A stretch of DNA of 64,000 nucleotides, from the NCBI RefSeq assembly GCF_024355225.1, contig NZ_VCNH01000008.1, forward strand, positions 2,976,001-3,040,000. The letters run 5' to 3'. Made by a program: the position numbers and the translations under genes. Position 1 is the stretch's first letter. Each line of letters starts with the position of its first letter. Below, piece by piece: positions 26,549 to 35,415 of the stretch. Under the pieces are notes generated by a model. The model had not been told where the DNA came from. It searched no databases and saw only the letters and a program-made list of their open reading frames with translations. The DNA is from Roseovarius sp. M141 (GTDB taxonomy: Bacteria; Pseudomonadota; Alphaproteobacteria; Rhodobacterales; Rhodobacteraceae).

Positions 26549-26611
26549 GGCGTCCCTGCCCGCCTTGCCGCGCTGCTTAATGGAGGATCGTGCCGCGGGC
26601 TGGCTGCACCC

Positions 26612-27505
26612 TCAGTCGCGCAGCGCGCGGGCAAGACGCCTGATGCGCAGCGCCCGGTTAAGCTCGCCTCCGAAGATCAGCAGAAGCGCCGCAAGATACA
26701 TGAAATAGAGGGCGGCGATAATTCCCGCCATCCCGGCATAGTAGCTTGCGTAGGTGCCAAAACTGCCGACGTAATACGAAAAGGCAGCGGCAAGCAGCGT
26801 CCACGCGGCGGCGGTAAACACAACGCCCGGCCATGTGTTGGAAAATGTCGTCCGGCGCGCCGGCAGCACGAAATGCGCCGCAAAAAGCGCGACCACGAAG
26901 ATGGTCGCCGACGCTGGAAAGCGGATCAACCTGATCGTGACCGACGCGGGATCGAAATCCGGTATGACCGTATGCAGCCACGACCCGGCGCGCGGCGCAA
27001 GAACCAGAAGGTAGCCGACCAGCACGAGGGCCAGACTGGCAAGGACGACCATTGCCGCCTCGACACTATAGCGCACGACCATGGATCGGGTTTCGCGAAT
27101 TCCATAGGCACGGTTCAGCCCGACACGCACACCGTCGGCGCCACCGACCGCGAACCAGATCGTCAGCAGGATACCGACGCTGAGGACGCCCCCGCGCGGC
27201 ACGGTCATCACCTGTTCGACCTCTGACACGATAGGTTCGATCAGGTGCGAAGGCACGATGGCGATCAGAAAATCGACGAGATCGTCGGCCATGGACCGGT
27301 CGCCGATAAAGGCTGTCATCGCGCTGGTAAAGATCAGGAACGGGAAAAGCGCCAGCAGGGCGCGGAAGGCGACATTACCCGCCAATCCGAATGCATCATC
27401 GCTCCACAATCTCAGGATTGCTTCGCGCAAAACCGCCCGCACAACGCGCCATCCCGTTCCGTAAAACAGGTCTTCGGGGTTTTTACTAAGGATCCCGTGA
27501 GTCAT
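26612..27505 (-). CDS. YihY/BrkB family inner-membrane protein
   Basis: Protein of 297 residues with about six membrane helices. Family marks are FGLAGNVAFRALLALFPFLI near the start, DLVDFLIAIVPSHLIEPIVS, YGIRETRSMVVRYSVEA and, near the end, YMYLAALLLIFGGELNRALR. The family is widespread and its function unsettled (once misassigned as RNase BN). ATG 27505 follows GAGGTCG; an upstream ATG at 27548 has a weaker site. It stands alone. Confidence 0.87.
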   Translation of the reverse strand: MTHGILSKNPEDLFYGTGWRVVRAVLREAILRLWSDDAFGLAGNVAFRALLALFPFLIFTSAMTAFIGDRSMADDLVDFLIAIVPSHLIEPIVSEVEQVMTVPRGGVLSVGILLTIWFAVGGADGVRVGLNRAYGIRETRSMVVRYSVEAAMVVLASLALVLVGYLLVLAPRAGSWLHTVIPDFDPASVTIRLIRFPASATIFVVALFAAHFVLPARRTTFSNTWPGVVFTAAAWTLLAAAFSYYVGSFGTYASYYAGMAGIIAALYFMYLAALLLIFGGELNRALRIRRLARALRD

Positions 27506-27899
27506 CACGACCTCGCGCCGGGTGTCGTGACCAGACTTGGCATTCATGCTTCGACCCCGCCCAAAATGTGGTGCCCGCACGCTCTGGTAGTACGCGGGCC
27601 AGCCAAGGATACCGCCGTCGCGCCGAGTGCACCACAAAGAATTCCGCAGCTGACGGACCGCATAGCCCCGATCGAACAAAGGGTTGCTATCGTGAACCGT
27701 ATCAAACAACCTAAATCTGCGGCCCGATCGAACTGTACCCAATTTTGGGCACTGCTCGCGTTAAACGATCACGGATGGCCAAGCAAACGGCGCCAACGCT
27801 GGAAGGAATGACCCAAGGAAAGACCAAACAACAAAGACATTTGAAAGGTGCATATTTCCGCCCGCAGGCGCCTTGAATATCCAACAGGAGAAAAGATCC
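27506..27899. other. Intergenic region between brkB-like and nhaC-like genes
   Basis: About 390 bp without a recognised gene. The GC content falls toward 27650-27850 and the sequence may be worn-out coding DNA, but no protein similarity could be named. It carries the divergent promoters; AGGAGAAAAG at 27886-27895 is the ribosome site of the next gene. Confidence 0.4.
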
Positions 27900-29429
27900 A
27901 TGTCAACCGAAGCCAAAGCACCGCGCCGACCAACGCTGTTCCTGGCCCTTGTGCCGGTCGTGCTGACCCTGCTGCTGTTAGCCTTGCAGTTGTTTTATTT
28001 CAGCGATTTCACGCCGCAGATTCCGCTGGCGATCGGGCTGGCGATCACCGGCGTGCTGGGCATCTATCTGGGACATGACTGGAGCGGACTGGAAGAGGGC
28101 GTATTCAGGGTCATCACTGTCTCGTTGCCATCCGTGTCGGTGCTGATCGTCGTCGGCATGATCATCGGTGTCTGGATTGCCAGCGGTACGGTGCCGACGT
28201 TGATCTATTACGGGCTGATCATCCTGTCGCCGAAGATCTTTCTGGCCGCTGCCATGGTCATGTGTGCAATCGTCTCTTTGTCGCTTGGCACCTCTTGGGG
28301 CACGGTCGGCACCGTGGGTCTTGCGCTGATGGGGATCGGGGCCGGATTTGACGTGCCGATGTACTGGACCGCCGGTGCCGTCGTCTCAGGGGCCTTCTTT
28401 GGCGACAAGATTTCGCCGCTGTCAGACACGACCAACCTTGCCCCCGCCGTGACTGGCCAAAACCTGTTCGCCCATATCCGCAACATGATGCCGACCACCG
28501 TTCCCGCCATGCTGATCGCATTGGGGATTTATGTCTGGGCCGGTTTCAGTCTGATGGAGGGCGTCGACGGCGCCGCATTTGAGCGGATTGACGCGATTAC
28601 ATCCGCACTTCAGACGAATTTCACGATTTCTCCGTGGTTGCTGGTGCCCGCGCTGCTGGTTGTCGCGCTTGCCGTCCTGCAACAACCACCGATTCCGTCG
28701 CTGTTCGCCGGTGTGCTGGTCGGCGGTCTGGTTGCGATCATTGCCCAGGGGGTAACCCTGCATGAGGTGTTCCAGTTCGCGAACGGTGGCTACAAGATTG
28801 ATACAGGCGTCAGCGAAATCGACAGTCTGCTGAATAGAGGTGGTATCCAGTCGATGATGTGGACGATCTCTCTCATCCTGATCGCGCTTGGCTTTGGCGG
28901 CGTTTTGGAGCGCACGGGCTGCCTGCAAACCATCATCGCCGCGATCCTGACCAAGGTGCACAGCTTTGCCGGGGTACAGACGGCGGCAATCGGCACTTCG
29001 TTTGCAACGAACCTGGTGGCGGGCGATCCCTATCTGTCGATCGCACTGCCGGGGCGCATGTATTCGCCGGTCTATCGGGGCATGGGATATTCCACGCTGA
29101 ACCTGTCACGGGCGACCGAAGAAGGCGGGACGTTGATGTCACCGTTGATTCCCTGGAATGCCGGCGGCGCATTTGTAATCACGGCACTCGGGCTGGGCAT
29201 ATCGTCGGGAAATCTTGAAAACCTGTTGTATATTCCGTTGTCGTTTGCCTGCTGGGTCACACCGGTGATCGGAATCATCTATGCGTGGACCGGGCTTTTC
29301 TCGCCGCGCGCGGGCGAGGCCGAACGTCAGGATTGGGTCGATAGCGATCGTGAAATCACGGATATGAGCCAATATGGTTACGAACATCCGTTGACACCTG
29401 CTGACGCTCAAACGGTCCCTGCCGAGTAA
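27900..29429 (+). CDS. Na+/H+ antiporter NhaC family protein
   Basis: Inner-membrane protein of 509 residues with about eleven to twelve hydrophobic segments. Family core: LSLGTSWGTVGTVGLALMGI, FFGDKISPLSDTTNLAPAVT, and near the end GTSFATNLVAGDPYLSIALP and ATEEGGTLMSPLIPWNAGGA. NhaC-family members exchange Na+ for H+, and some relatives exchange organic acids such as malate and lactate. ATG 27900 is chosen because AGGAG lies 11 bases upstream; a TTG at 27873 would add nine unlikely residues. It is a single gene ending at a strong hairpin. Confidence 0.9.
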   Translation: MSTEAKAPRRPTLFLALVPVVLTLLLLALQLFYFSDFTPQIPLAIGLAITGVLGIYLGHDWSGLEEGVFRVITVSLPSVSVLIVVGMIIGVWIASGTVPTLIYYGLIILSPKIFLAAAMVMCAIVSLSLGTSWGTVGTVGLALMGIGAGFDVPMYWTAGAVVSGAFFGDKISPLSDTTNLAPAVTGQNLFAHIRNMMPTTVPAMLIALGIYVWAGFSLMEGVDGAAFERIDAITSALQTNFTISPWLLVPALLVVALAVLQQPPIPSLFAGVLVGGLVAIIAQGVTLHEVFQFANGGYKIDTGVSEIDSLLNRGGIQSMMWTISLILIALGFGGVLERTGCLQTIIAAILTKVHSFAGVQTAAIGTSFATNLVAGDPYLSIALPGRMYSPVYRGMGYSTLNLSRATEEGGTLMSPLIPWNAGGAFVITALGLGISSGNLENLLYIPLSFACWVTPVIGIIYAWTGLFSPRAGEAERQDWVDSDREITDMSQYGYEHPLTPADAQTVPAE

Positions 29430-29453
29430 ATTCTGCGCTTGCCGAGTACCATC

Positions 29454-29487
29454 TTCCCGCCCTGTTGCACGTCAGACAGGGCGGGAA
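29454..29487. terminator. Hairpin terminator after the nhaC-like gene
   Basis: TTCCCGCCCTGT (29454-29465) and ACAGGGCGGGAA (29476-29487) form a perfect 12-bp stem with a 10-base loop, 24 bases after the stop. There is no long T-run, so it may act with help or as a 3' stabiliser. Confidence 0.75.
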
Positions 29488-29721
29488 ATACCTATAGTTT
29501 CCAGTGCCGGAGGGTTTCACGCGCTTTGGGCCAGTTTGGCCGAAACCAGTTACGCGCTCCATGCAACAGAGCTGTTTTATGGTTCTTTCTGAATATGGGC
29601 CTGAATATGAGCGCCGCGATCCCGGTAGGGCTATGGAACCCAAAGCCCAGATCAGGCGTTGTCTTAATACGTGGGGTGAAATCCATTTGATGGCCCCGAA
29701 CATTCGCGAAGGAGACGCGAT

Positions 29722-30177
29722 ATGTGCAATCAACTCAAATTTGAAACGGACTCCTGCGAACGAACACGCACGCAGCGGCGCGAGGCGGCAGAGATCATCG
29801 GCATCGATGAAACGTATCTGCTGCGGTTGATCCATTTTTTCGTTGCGCGTCTGCGCGCCGACAAAAGCCTTGGCCGGTTCTATGCGATTGAGGACGAGGA
29901 ACACAGGGCGCGGCAGGTCGCGCAGATGATCACATTCTGGATATCCAACACGCTGGAGACGGACGAATATGTCGGCGACCTGGTCGAGGTGCATCGCAAA
30001 TTGCCTGATCTCCGGCACGAGGATTTCAAACGCTGGCTAGAGTTGTTTCGCGCCACGCTTGATGAAACCGCTCCGACGGTTGCTGCGGCAAACTATCTGA
30101 TGATCCGGGCCGAGCGCGTGGCCGCCTATCTGGAAAACGCGATCTTCCAAGGTCACACTGACGCCGAGCGTGATTAA
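29722..30177 (+). CDS. Group III truncated haemoglobin-like protein
   Basis: Protein of 151 residues. After a short N-terminal tail it shows the group III pattern: IDETYLLRLIHFFVARLRAD, KSLGRFYAIEDEEH, QMITFWISNTLETDEYVG, VEVHRKLPDLRHEDFKRWLE and ANYLMIRAERVAAYLENAIF. The LPDLRHEDFKRWL stretch matches the region holding the proximal histidine in this group. Such globins bind O2 or NO and are linked to microaerobic or nitrosative stress. It sits 291 bp before a metal P-type ATPase gene on the same strand. Spacer 29488-29721 shows nothing recognised. Confidence 0.78.
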   Translation: MCNQLKFETDSCERTRTQRREAAEIIGIDETYLLRLIHFFVARLRADKSLGRFYAIEDEEHRARQVAQMITFWISNTLETDEYVGDLVEVHRKLPDLRHEDFKRWLELFRATLDETAPTVAAANYLMIRAERVAAYLENAIFQGHTDAERD

Positions 30178-30468
30178 AACACTTTGGTCGGGAATGACCC
30201 GCATGTCCCCACAATCGTCAAAGCGTAGTTCACTGACCCAACGCCAGTTGGTGTCCGTTGCAGCCTTGACAGCGCCCGCCAAGTTGGTGGGTATCCGCCC
30301 TGATGATCAAAGGGGGCTTGGAGGTGGCGGCAACGGCCCGTAGATTGGATCTGAACGTCCTTTTCTTCCTGCGCAAGCAAGGGAATTTCCACCAGACCCC
30401 CAGCGGTCCGCTATTCGCGCCGCAAACCAGTTTGCAGATCAAGCCAACCAGAGGCGGCAGCTAAGATA
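30178..30468. other. Spacer between the globin and metal ATPase genes
   Basis: About 290 bp. Short frames on the minus strand (for example ending LRAVAATSKPPLIIRADTHQ) look like worn coding sequence but match no family that I can name. No clear promoter or FNR-type box was found. Confidence 0.3.
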
Positions 30469-32313
30469 ATGTCAGGATTTCAGGATCGTCTGAACGTCGT
30501 GTTGGTGGCGATTGCGCTGGTCGGGCTTGTCCTTGGTCTGGGGATTTGGGCGACGGGGCATCCGCAATTGGCCGACATCGTTTGGACCGCCGGTGTCGCC
30601 CCGGTGCTGGCCGCCCTCGTCTTTGAGATTATTCGCAGCCTGTCCAAGGGCGATGTCGGGCTGGACATCGTCGCCGCGCTGTCGATGTCCGCAGCGCTGG
30701 TTTTCGGTGAAACCCTCGCGGCGGCGGTCGTCGCCCTGATGTATTCCGGCGGCACTTTCCTAGAGAGCTTTGCCGAACGCCGCGCCCGCCGCGAGATGAG
30801 CGATCTGCTATCGCGCGTGCCGCGATCCGCAACGCGCCATGACAATGGCGCGCTGGTCGAGGTGGATCTGGACGACATTGCGCCCGGCGATCTGCTGCTG
30901 ATCCGGCAGGGCGATATCGCCCCGGTGGACGGCACCGTCGAAGCCGATGGCGCGGTCCTGAACCAGTCGGCCCTGACCGGCGAAGCGATGCCGGCCCGCC
31001 TGCCCCGCGGCGGCGACGTGATGAGCGGCTCGACCAACACCGGCGATGCGTTCGATCTGCGCGCCACCCACCGGGCGACCGACAGCACCTATGCCGGGAT
31101 CGTCCGGCTGGTCGAGGCGGCGCAGAAATCCAAGGCGCCAATGGTGCGGCTTGCCGACCGTTATTCGCTGGTTTTCCTTGTTGTCACGGTCGCCATCGCC
31201 ACCGCAGCGTGGTGGTTCAGCGGCGATCCCATTCGTGCGGTCGCCGTGCTGGTCGTGGCCACGCCCTGCCCGCTCATCCTGGCCGTGCCGGTCGCGCTGG
31301 TGGCCGGCATGTCGCGCGCCGCGCATTACGGCGTGCTGATCAAGGGCGCCGGCCCGCTAGAGGCGATGGCCCGGATCAGGACGGTAATTCTGGACAAGAC
31401 CGGCACGCTGACGGACGGGCGCCCCCGGATTTTGACTGTTGAGACGCAGTCGGATTTGACCGCAAACGAGATCCTGTTTTATGCCGCCGCCCTCGATCAG
31501 GCTTCGAAACATCCCGTGGCTCAGGCCATCGTCGCCTCGGCGCAGGACCGCGAGATGGGCCTGCCCGTTCCGGTTGATCCCGTCGAGACACCCGGCGCGG
31601 GCATCACCGGGCTGGTCGACGGCCACCGGATCGCCTTAGGCGGCGCGGATTTCGTTATCGGGCAGGTCGGCTCAGGCCACTCGGACCATCCCGCCACGTC
31701 CGAGGCCGAGGTGACGGTGGCCGTTGCCGTCGATGGCCAGCTGGTCGGATATCTGGTCATGGCGGATATGCTGCGCAGCGGCACGGGCGGGTTTCTGGCC
31801 GGGCTGCGCCGGATCGGAATCGCGCGCATCCTGCTGGCCACGGGCGACCGGCAGGCAGTTGCCGATGGCGTGACCGAGGGGCTGGATCTGGACGAGGTCC
31901 ACGCCCAGATGGCTCCCGATCAGAAGGTGCGCCTGGTGCTGTCCGAGCGTGAACACGGCCCGGTGATGATGGTCGGGGATGGCGTCAACGACGCGCCGGC
32001 GCTGGCCGCCGCTAATGTAGGGGTGGCGATGGGCGCGCGCGGAACGGCGGCCTCTGCCGAGGCGGCGGATGTCGTGCTGCTGGTCGACCGGCTGGATCGC
32101 CTGCTGCCGGGGCTTGAGGTGGCGCGCGGCGCGCGGCGGATCGCACTGGAGAGCGTCATCGCGGGTATCGGGCTGTCCATCATCGGCATGATCGCCGCCG
32201 CCCTGGGGTATCTCAGCCCGGTTGAGGGCGCGATCCTGCAAGAAGTGATCGACGTCGCGGTGATCCTGAACGCGCTGCGGGCGCTGCGGATCATGCCAAA
32301 GTGCGCCCCCTGA
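30469..32313 (+). CDS. Heavy-metal-translocating P1B-type ATPase without N-terminal metal-binding domain
   Basis: Membrane protein of 614 residues. The CPx motif is ATPCPLILAVPVALV with C267-P268; the phosphorylated aspartate is D309 in ILDKTGTLTDG; the nucleotide-binding HP is in ASKHPVAQAIV; the hinge is VGDGVNDAPALAAANVGVAM. The actuator loop is LTGEAMPARLP. There is no N-terminal HMA domain or cysteine cluster, so metal choice (Cu, Zn, Cd or Co) cannot be read directly; TPCP occurs in Zn/Cd-type and in less studied groups. The ATG is the first in frame after a stop. It follows the globin gene. Confidence 0.9.
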   Translation: MSGFQDRLNVVLVAIALVGLVLGLGIWATGHPQLADIVWTAGVAPVLAALVFEIIRSLSKGDVGLDIVAALSMSAALVFGETLAAAVVALMYSGGTFLESFAERRARREMSDLLSRVPRSATRHDNGALVEVDLDDIAPGDLLLIRQGDIAPVDGTVEADGAVLNQSALTGEAMPARLPRGGDVMSGSTNTGDAFDLRATHRATDSTYAGIVRLVEAAQKSKAPMVRLADRYSLVFLVVTVAIATAAWWFSGDPIRAVAVLVVATPCPLILAVPVALVAGMSRAAHYGVLIKGAGPLEAMARIRTVILDKTGTLTDGRPRILTVETQSDLTANEILFYAAALDQASKHPVAQAIVASAQDREMGLPVPVDPVETPGAGITGLVDGHRIALGGADFVIGQVGSGHSDHPATSEAEVTVAVAVDGQLVGYLVMADMLRSGTGGFLAGLRRIGIARILLATGDRQAVADGVTEGLDLDEVHAQMAPDQKVRLVLSEREHGPVMMVGDGVNDAPALAAANVGVAMGARGTAASAEAADVVLLVDRLDRLLPGLEVARGARRIALESVIAGIGLSIIGMIAAALGYLSPVEGAILQEVIDVAVILNALRALRIMPKCAP

Positions 32314-32588
32314 AAAACGCCCCGCGCCGGTCTCGCTGAGCCACGCCTGAGCGTTGCCGGTGCCCCCGCCCCCTCCGGTCGCGGACTGCCGAACAGTCGC
32401 ATCTGAATGCCAGTAGGCTGCGCCCTTCGCCCACCAATGAAAAGCCGCGCTTGCCCAGGGCATAGTTAGCAAATAATAACCAACAGGCTATGCCCCGCGA
32501 CATCCGCGTCTATCAGGAAACGCGCGCAACGCTTCTATGATACGTTGCTTTTCGGGTTCGCGCTGACACTGAAATAATCCCAAACGCT

Positions 32589-32930
32589 TTAGTCGGGCAC
32601 CTTTTTGACGAACTGGGATTTCAGACTCATCTGGCCGAATGCGGGAATTTTGCAGTCGATGTCGTGATCGCCATCAACCAACCGGATACCACGCACCTTG
32701 GTCCCGACCTTGACCACGGATGACGATCCCTTGACCTTGAGATCCTTGATCACCGTCACCGTGTCGCCGTCTTTCAGAACATTGCCGACACTGTCGCGCA
32801 CCTCGGCAGCGGCCTCGGGTGGCGCCTGCGGCGACCATTCATGGCCACATTCGGGACAAATGAGCAAAGCGTCCACCTGATAGGTATAAACAGACGCACA
32901 TTCGGGGCATGGAGGCAGGGCTTGGGTCAT
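32589..32930 (-). CDS. yjdM: Zinc-ribbon/PhnA-type protein (YjdM family)
   Basis: Protein of 113 residues. The N-terminal zinc ribbon has [13 protein letters not shown] and ICPECGHEW. The C-terminal PhnA domain reads [20 protein letters not shown], then [20 protein letters not shown] and [20 protein letters not shown]. The family is conserved and commonly named PhnA, although it is not phosphonoacetate hydrolase and its function is unknown. It is divergent from the acyltransferase gene. Confidence 0.92.
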   Translation of the reverse strand: MTQALPPCPECASVYTYQVDALLICPECGHEWSPQAPPEAAAEVRDSVGNVLKDGDTVTVIKDLKVKGSSSVVKVGTKVRGIRLVDGDHDIDCKIPAFGQMSLKSQFVKKVPD

Positions 32931-33073
32931 GCGCCGCGTATAGACCGATAGCCCGGCAGTGGCCAGAAGGAGATCGGCGCACCGTGCGCATTCCAGCGCC
33001 AGTCGGGCCCCAAAGGACAGCGTGCCAGATTTTAGCTATTGGCGAATGCCGCGATTGCACCCATATAGCACCC

Positions 33074-33949
33074 GTGCCCTCCCGACATTTCATCACGTTC
33101 TGGCATCATCTTCGATATGCCCCACTGCTGTCCGCGCTCACCTTTTCAAAGCGCCGCGGATTCGACGCACGGGTGCGTGCGTTCGGAAATTTCATCGGCT
33201 TTGCCGCGCGCTGGTTTCCCGCCGCCCGGCGCCGGCTGGACCGTGAATTGATCCGCGTCGTGCCCGACATGCCGCGCCCGGAGCGTATGAGGCTCTGCCA
33301 GAGCATCGGCAGAAACATGGGCAAGACACTGTTCGAAATCTACCATTGCGACGAATTTCAAAGGCTTCAGAACAGGATTACCATCTCCGGCCCCGGCCTT
33401 GGGGCGCTAGAGGCTGCGCGCAGCCAGGGTAAGGGCGCTATCATCGTCTCCGGCCATTTCGGCCAGTGGGAGGCCATCCGCGCCGTGCTGAAAGCTCGCG
33501 GAATGGAAACCGGCGCCGTCTATCGCCCGCAGACGAACCGCCACTACCAGCGCCGCCTGCTGGCCGGCATCGAGGCGGGCGGCAGGCCGATCGTGGCCAC
33601 CGGAAAAATCGGAACCAAGGCACTGGTCAGCCATCTGCGCAGGGGCGGCTTTATCGCGATCCTGCTGGATGAAAAGGTCGTCGACGGCGTGCGCATGTCC
33701 TTCCTGGGTCACGATGCGCTTACCTCGCTCGCGGCTGCACGTCTGGCCCTGAAATACGACATTCCCATGGTCCCCGCGTATGGCACGCGGATCGGCGCAG
33801 GCAGCACTTTCGCGGTAGAGTTCGAGGCGCCCATCCCCCCGAGCGATGCCCTGACAATGACCCAAGCCTTCAACGACAGCCTATCGGCGCGGATCCTGGA
33901 CACGCCCGATCAATGGTATTGGATGTTGCGCCGCTGGCAGGGCCTGTAG
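33074..33949 (+). CDS. Lysophospholipid/lipid A acyltransferase family protein (LpxL/HtrB-like)
   Basis: Protein of 291 residues. The acyltransferase motif HxxxxE/D appears in IIVSGHFGQWEAIRAVLKAR; the second block is METGAVYRPQTNRHYQRRLL, and further on IAILLDEKVVDGVRMSFLGH and IPMVPAYGTR. Members add a secondary acyl chain to lipid A or acylate other lipids at the inner membrane. I prefer GTG 33074 because the region upstream overlaps the yjdM promoter and is not conserved in character. The gene ends 70 bp before a convergent GNAT gene. Confidence 0.86.
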   Translation: MPSRHFITFWHHLRYAPLLSALTFSKRRGFDARVRAFGNFIGFAARWFPAARRRLDRELIRVVPDMPRPERMRLCQSIGRNMGKTLFEIYHCDEFQRLQNRITISGPGLGALEAARSQGKGAIIVSGHFGQWEAIRAVLKARGMETGAVYRPQTNRHYQRRLLAGIEAGGRPIVATGKIGTKALVSHLRRGGFIAILLDEKVVDGVRMSFLGHDALTSLAAARLALKYDIPMVPAYGTRIGAGSTFAVEFEAPIPPSDALTMTQAFNDSLSARILDTPDQWYWMLRRWQGL

Positions 33950-34018
33950 TGGGTGATAAGGCCATTGGCCATGACGCTCTGCGGATCGGCCTTCACTGGC
34001 GGTCGTTGCATATCGCTT

Positions 34019-34486
34019 TCATGTCATGTCCTTCAGCGCGCCCAGCTGCGCGCCTTCCAGCAGCATGACCGTGTCGGCCTCCTGCGGCTGGAACCCCAGC
34101 CGGTCATAGACGGCGCGCGCGCTGGGGTTATCCTCGTAGACCGTGAGTTTCAGGAAACGCGGCGCGCCCCAGAGCGTCTGGTTCAGCGCGCCAGACAGAA
34201 GGCGCCGCCCCATGCCGGTGCCGCGCGCGGCCTCGGCCACCCACAGATCGCTGACATATAGGCCCGCGCCGCCATAGATGGTTGAAAAGACCGGCATCGC
34301 CAGCAGCGCGCCGGTGCCATCCTCGGCAACCATACCCAGCGCGAAGGGGTGCGGGCCAAACAGCGCGGCACCCAGCGCATCCGCATCGGCGCGGTGCGAG
34401 TCGCCCAGATGGTCCGACAGGTGGCGCAGCCCGGCGTGGAATGCAGGCAGGGTTTCGGGCGTGACGATCTGGATTGCGACGCTCAT
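34019..34486 (-). CDS. GNAT family N-acetyltransferase
   Basis: Protein of 155 residues. The acetyl-CoA loop is EAARGTGMGRRLLSGAL, preceded by GLYVSDLWV (strand 4) and followed by FLKLTVYEDNPSARAVYDRL and GF, the standard GNAT C-terminal block. The acceptor is unknown. Its ATG overlaps the stop of the BKACE gene (TGATG), so it belongs to the transporter-aminotransferase-BKACE operon and may acetylate an amino compound of that pathway. Confidence 0.88.
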   Translation of the reverse strand: MSVAIQIVTPETLPAFHAGLRHLSDHLGDSHRADADALGAALFGPHPFALGMVAEDGTGALLAMPVFSTIYGGAGLYVSDLWVAEAARGTGMGRRLLSGALNQTLWGAPRFLKLTVYEDNPSARAVYDRLGFQPQEADTVMLLEGAQLGALKDMT

Positions 34487-35412
34487 CAGATCGCCGTCGC
34501 GTCGCCGCCCTTGAGGTGCAGCATCGCGCGCGCCTCCTCGGCAGTGGCCACATTGCGCCCCAGATCCTCAACGATGCGGCGGATTTTGCGCACCTGCTCG
34601 GCATTGGTTTTGGCCAGCTGCCCGCGCGAGATCATCAGGGAATCCTCCAGCCCCACGCGCACATGACCGCCAAGGATGGCCGACATGGTAATCAGCGGAA
34701 TCTGGTGGCGGCCCGCCGCCAGCACGGAGAACGTATAATCCTCGCCAAACAACTTGTCGGCAATCAGCTTCATATGCGTCAGGTTTTCGGGGTCCGGCCC
34801 GATGCCACCCAGTACGCCAAAGACGAACTGGATAAACAGCGGCGCCTTGACCAGCCCGCGATCCACGAAGTGTCTGAGCATATAAAGGTGACTGACATCG
34901 TAGCATTCAAACTCGAACCGCGCGCCGCGCTTGTCGCCCATCTCGGTCATAACATGCGCCATGTCGCGCGGCGTGTTCCTGAAAATCAGATCATCGGAAT
35001 TTTCCAGAAACGGCCTTTCCCAGTCGTATTTCCATTCGGTAATCCGCTCGGCCGCCGGATAGAGCGCAAAGTTCATGCTGCCCATGTTAAGCGAACACAT
35101 TTCCGGCTCGGCCTGCATCGGCGCCGCCAGCCGCTGCTCCAGCGTCATGGTGGCGCTGCCGCCGGTGGTCAGGTTCAGCACCGCGTCGCAATTTTGTTTG
35201 ATACGCGGCAGGAACGCGTTGAAATGTTCGGGGCTGGCCGAGGGCCTGCCATCCTTGGGGTCGCGCGCATGCAGGTGCAGGATCGCCGCGCCCGCCTCGG
35301 CGGCGGCGATGGACTGCTCGGTGATCTGATCGGCGGTGATCGGCAGGTAGGGCGACATCGACGGCGTGTGGATCGATCCGGTGATCGCGCAGGTGATGAT
35401 GATTTTCGACAT
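34486..35412 (-). CDS. Beta-keto acid cleavage enzyme (BKACE, DUF849)
   Basis: Protein of 308 residues in the family of 3-keto-5-aminohexanoate cleavage enzyme. These zinc TIM-barrel enzymes cleave a beta-keto acid with acetyl-CoA to give acetoacetate plus a new CoA ester. Marks: IITCAITGSIHTPSMSPYLP, AGAAILHLHARDPKDGRPS (metal-binding HLH), LNLTTGGSATM and SLNMGSMNFALYP. The operon order (ABC transporter, aminotransferase, BKACE) fits making a beta-keto acid from an imported beta-amino acid and then cleaving it. The exact keto acid is not predictable from sequence. Confidence 0.93.
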   Translation of the reverse strand: MSKIIITCAITGSIHTPSMSPYLPITADQITEQSIAAAEAGAAILHLHARDPKDGRPSASPEHFNAFLPRIKQNCDAVLNLTTGGSATMTLEQRLAAPMQAEPEMCSLNMGSMNFALYPAAERITEWKYDWERPFLENSDDLIFRNTPRDMAHVMTEMGDKRGARFEFECYDVSHLYMLRHFVDRGLVKAPLFIQFVFGVLGGIGPDPENLTHMKLIADKLFGEDYTFSVLAAGRHQIPLITMSAILGGHVRVGLEDSLMISRGQLAKTNAEQVRKIRRIVEDLGRNVATAEEARAMLHLKGGDATAI

Positions 35413-35415
35413 GGG

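Noticed and set aside
30178..30468. Insertion sequence remnant before the metal ATPase
   Set aside because: Minus-strand frames look slightly coding, but no transposase motif, terminal inverted repeat or target duplication could be found.
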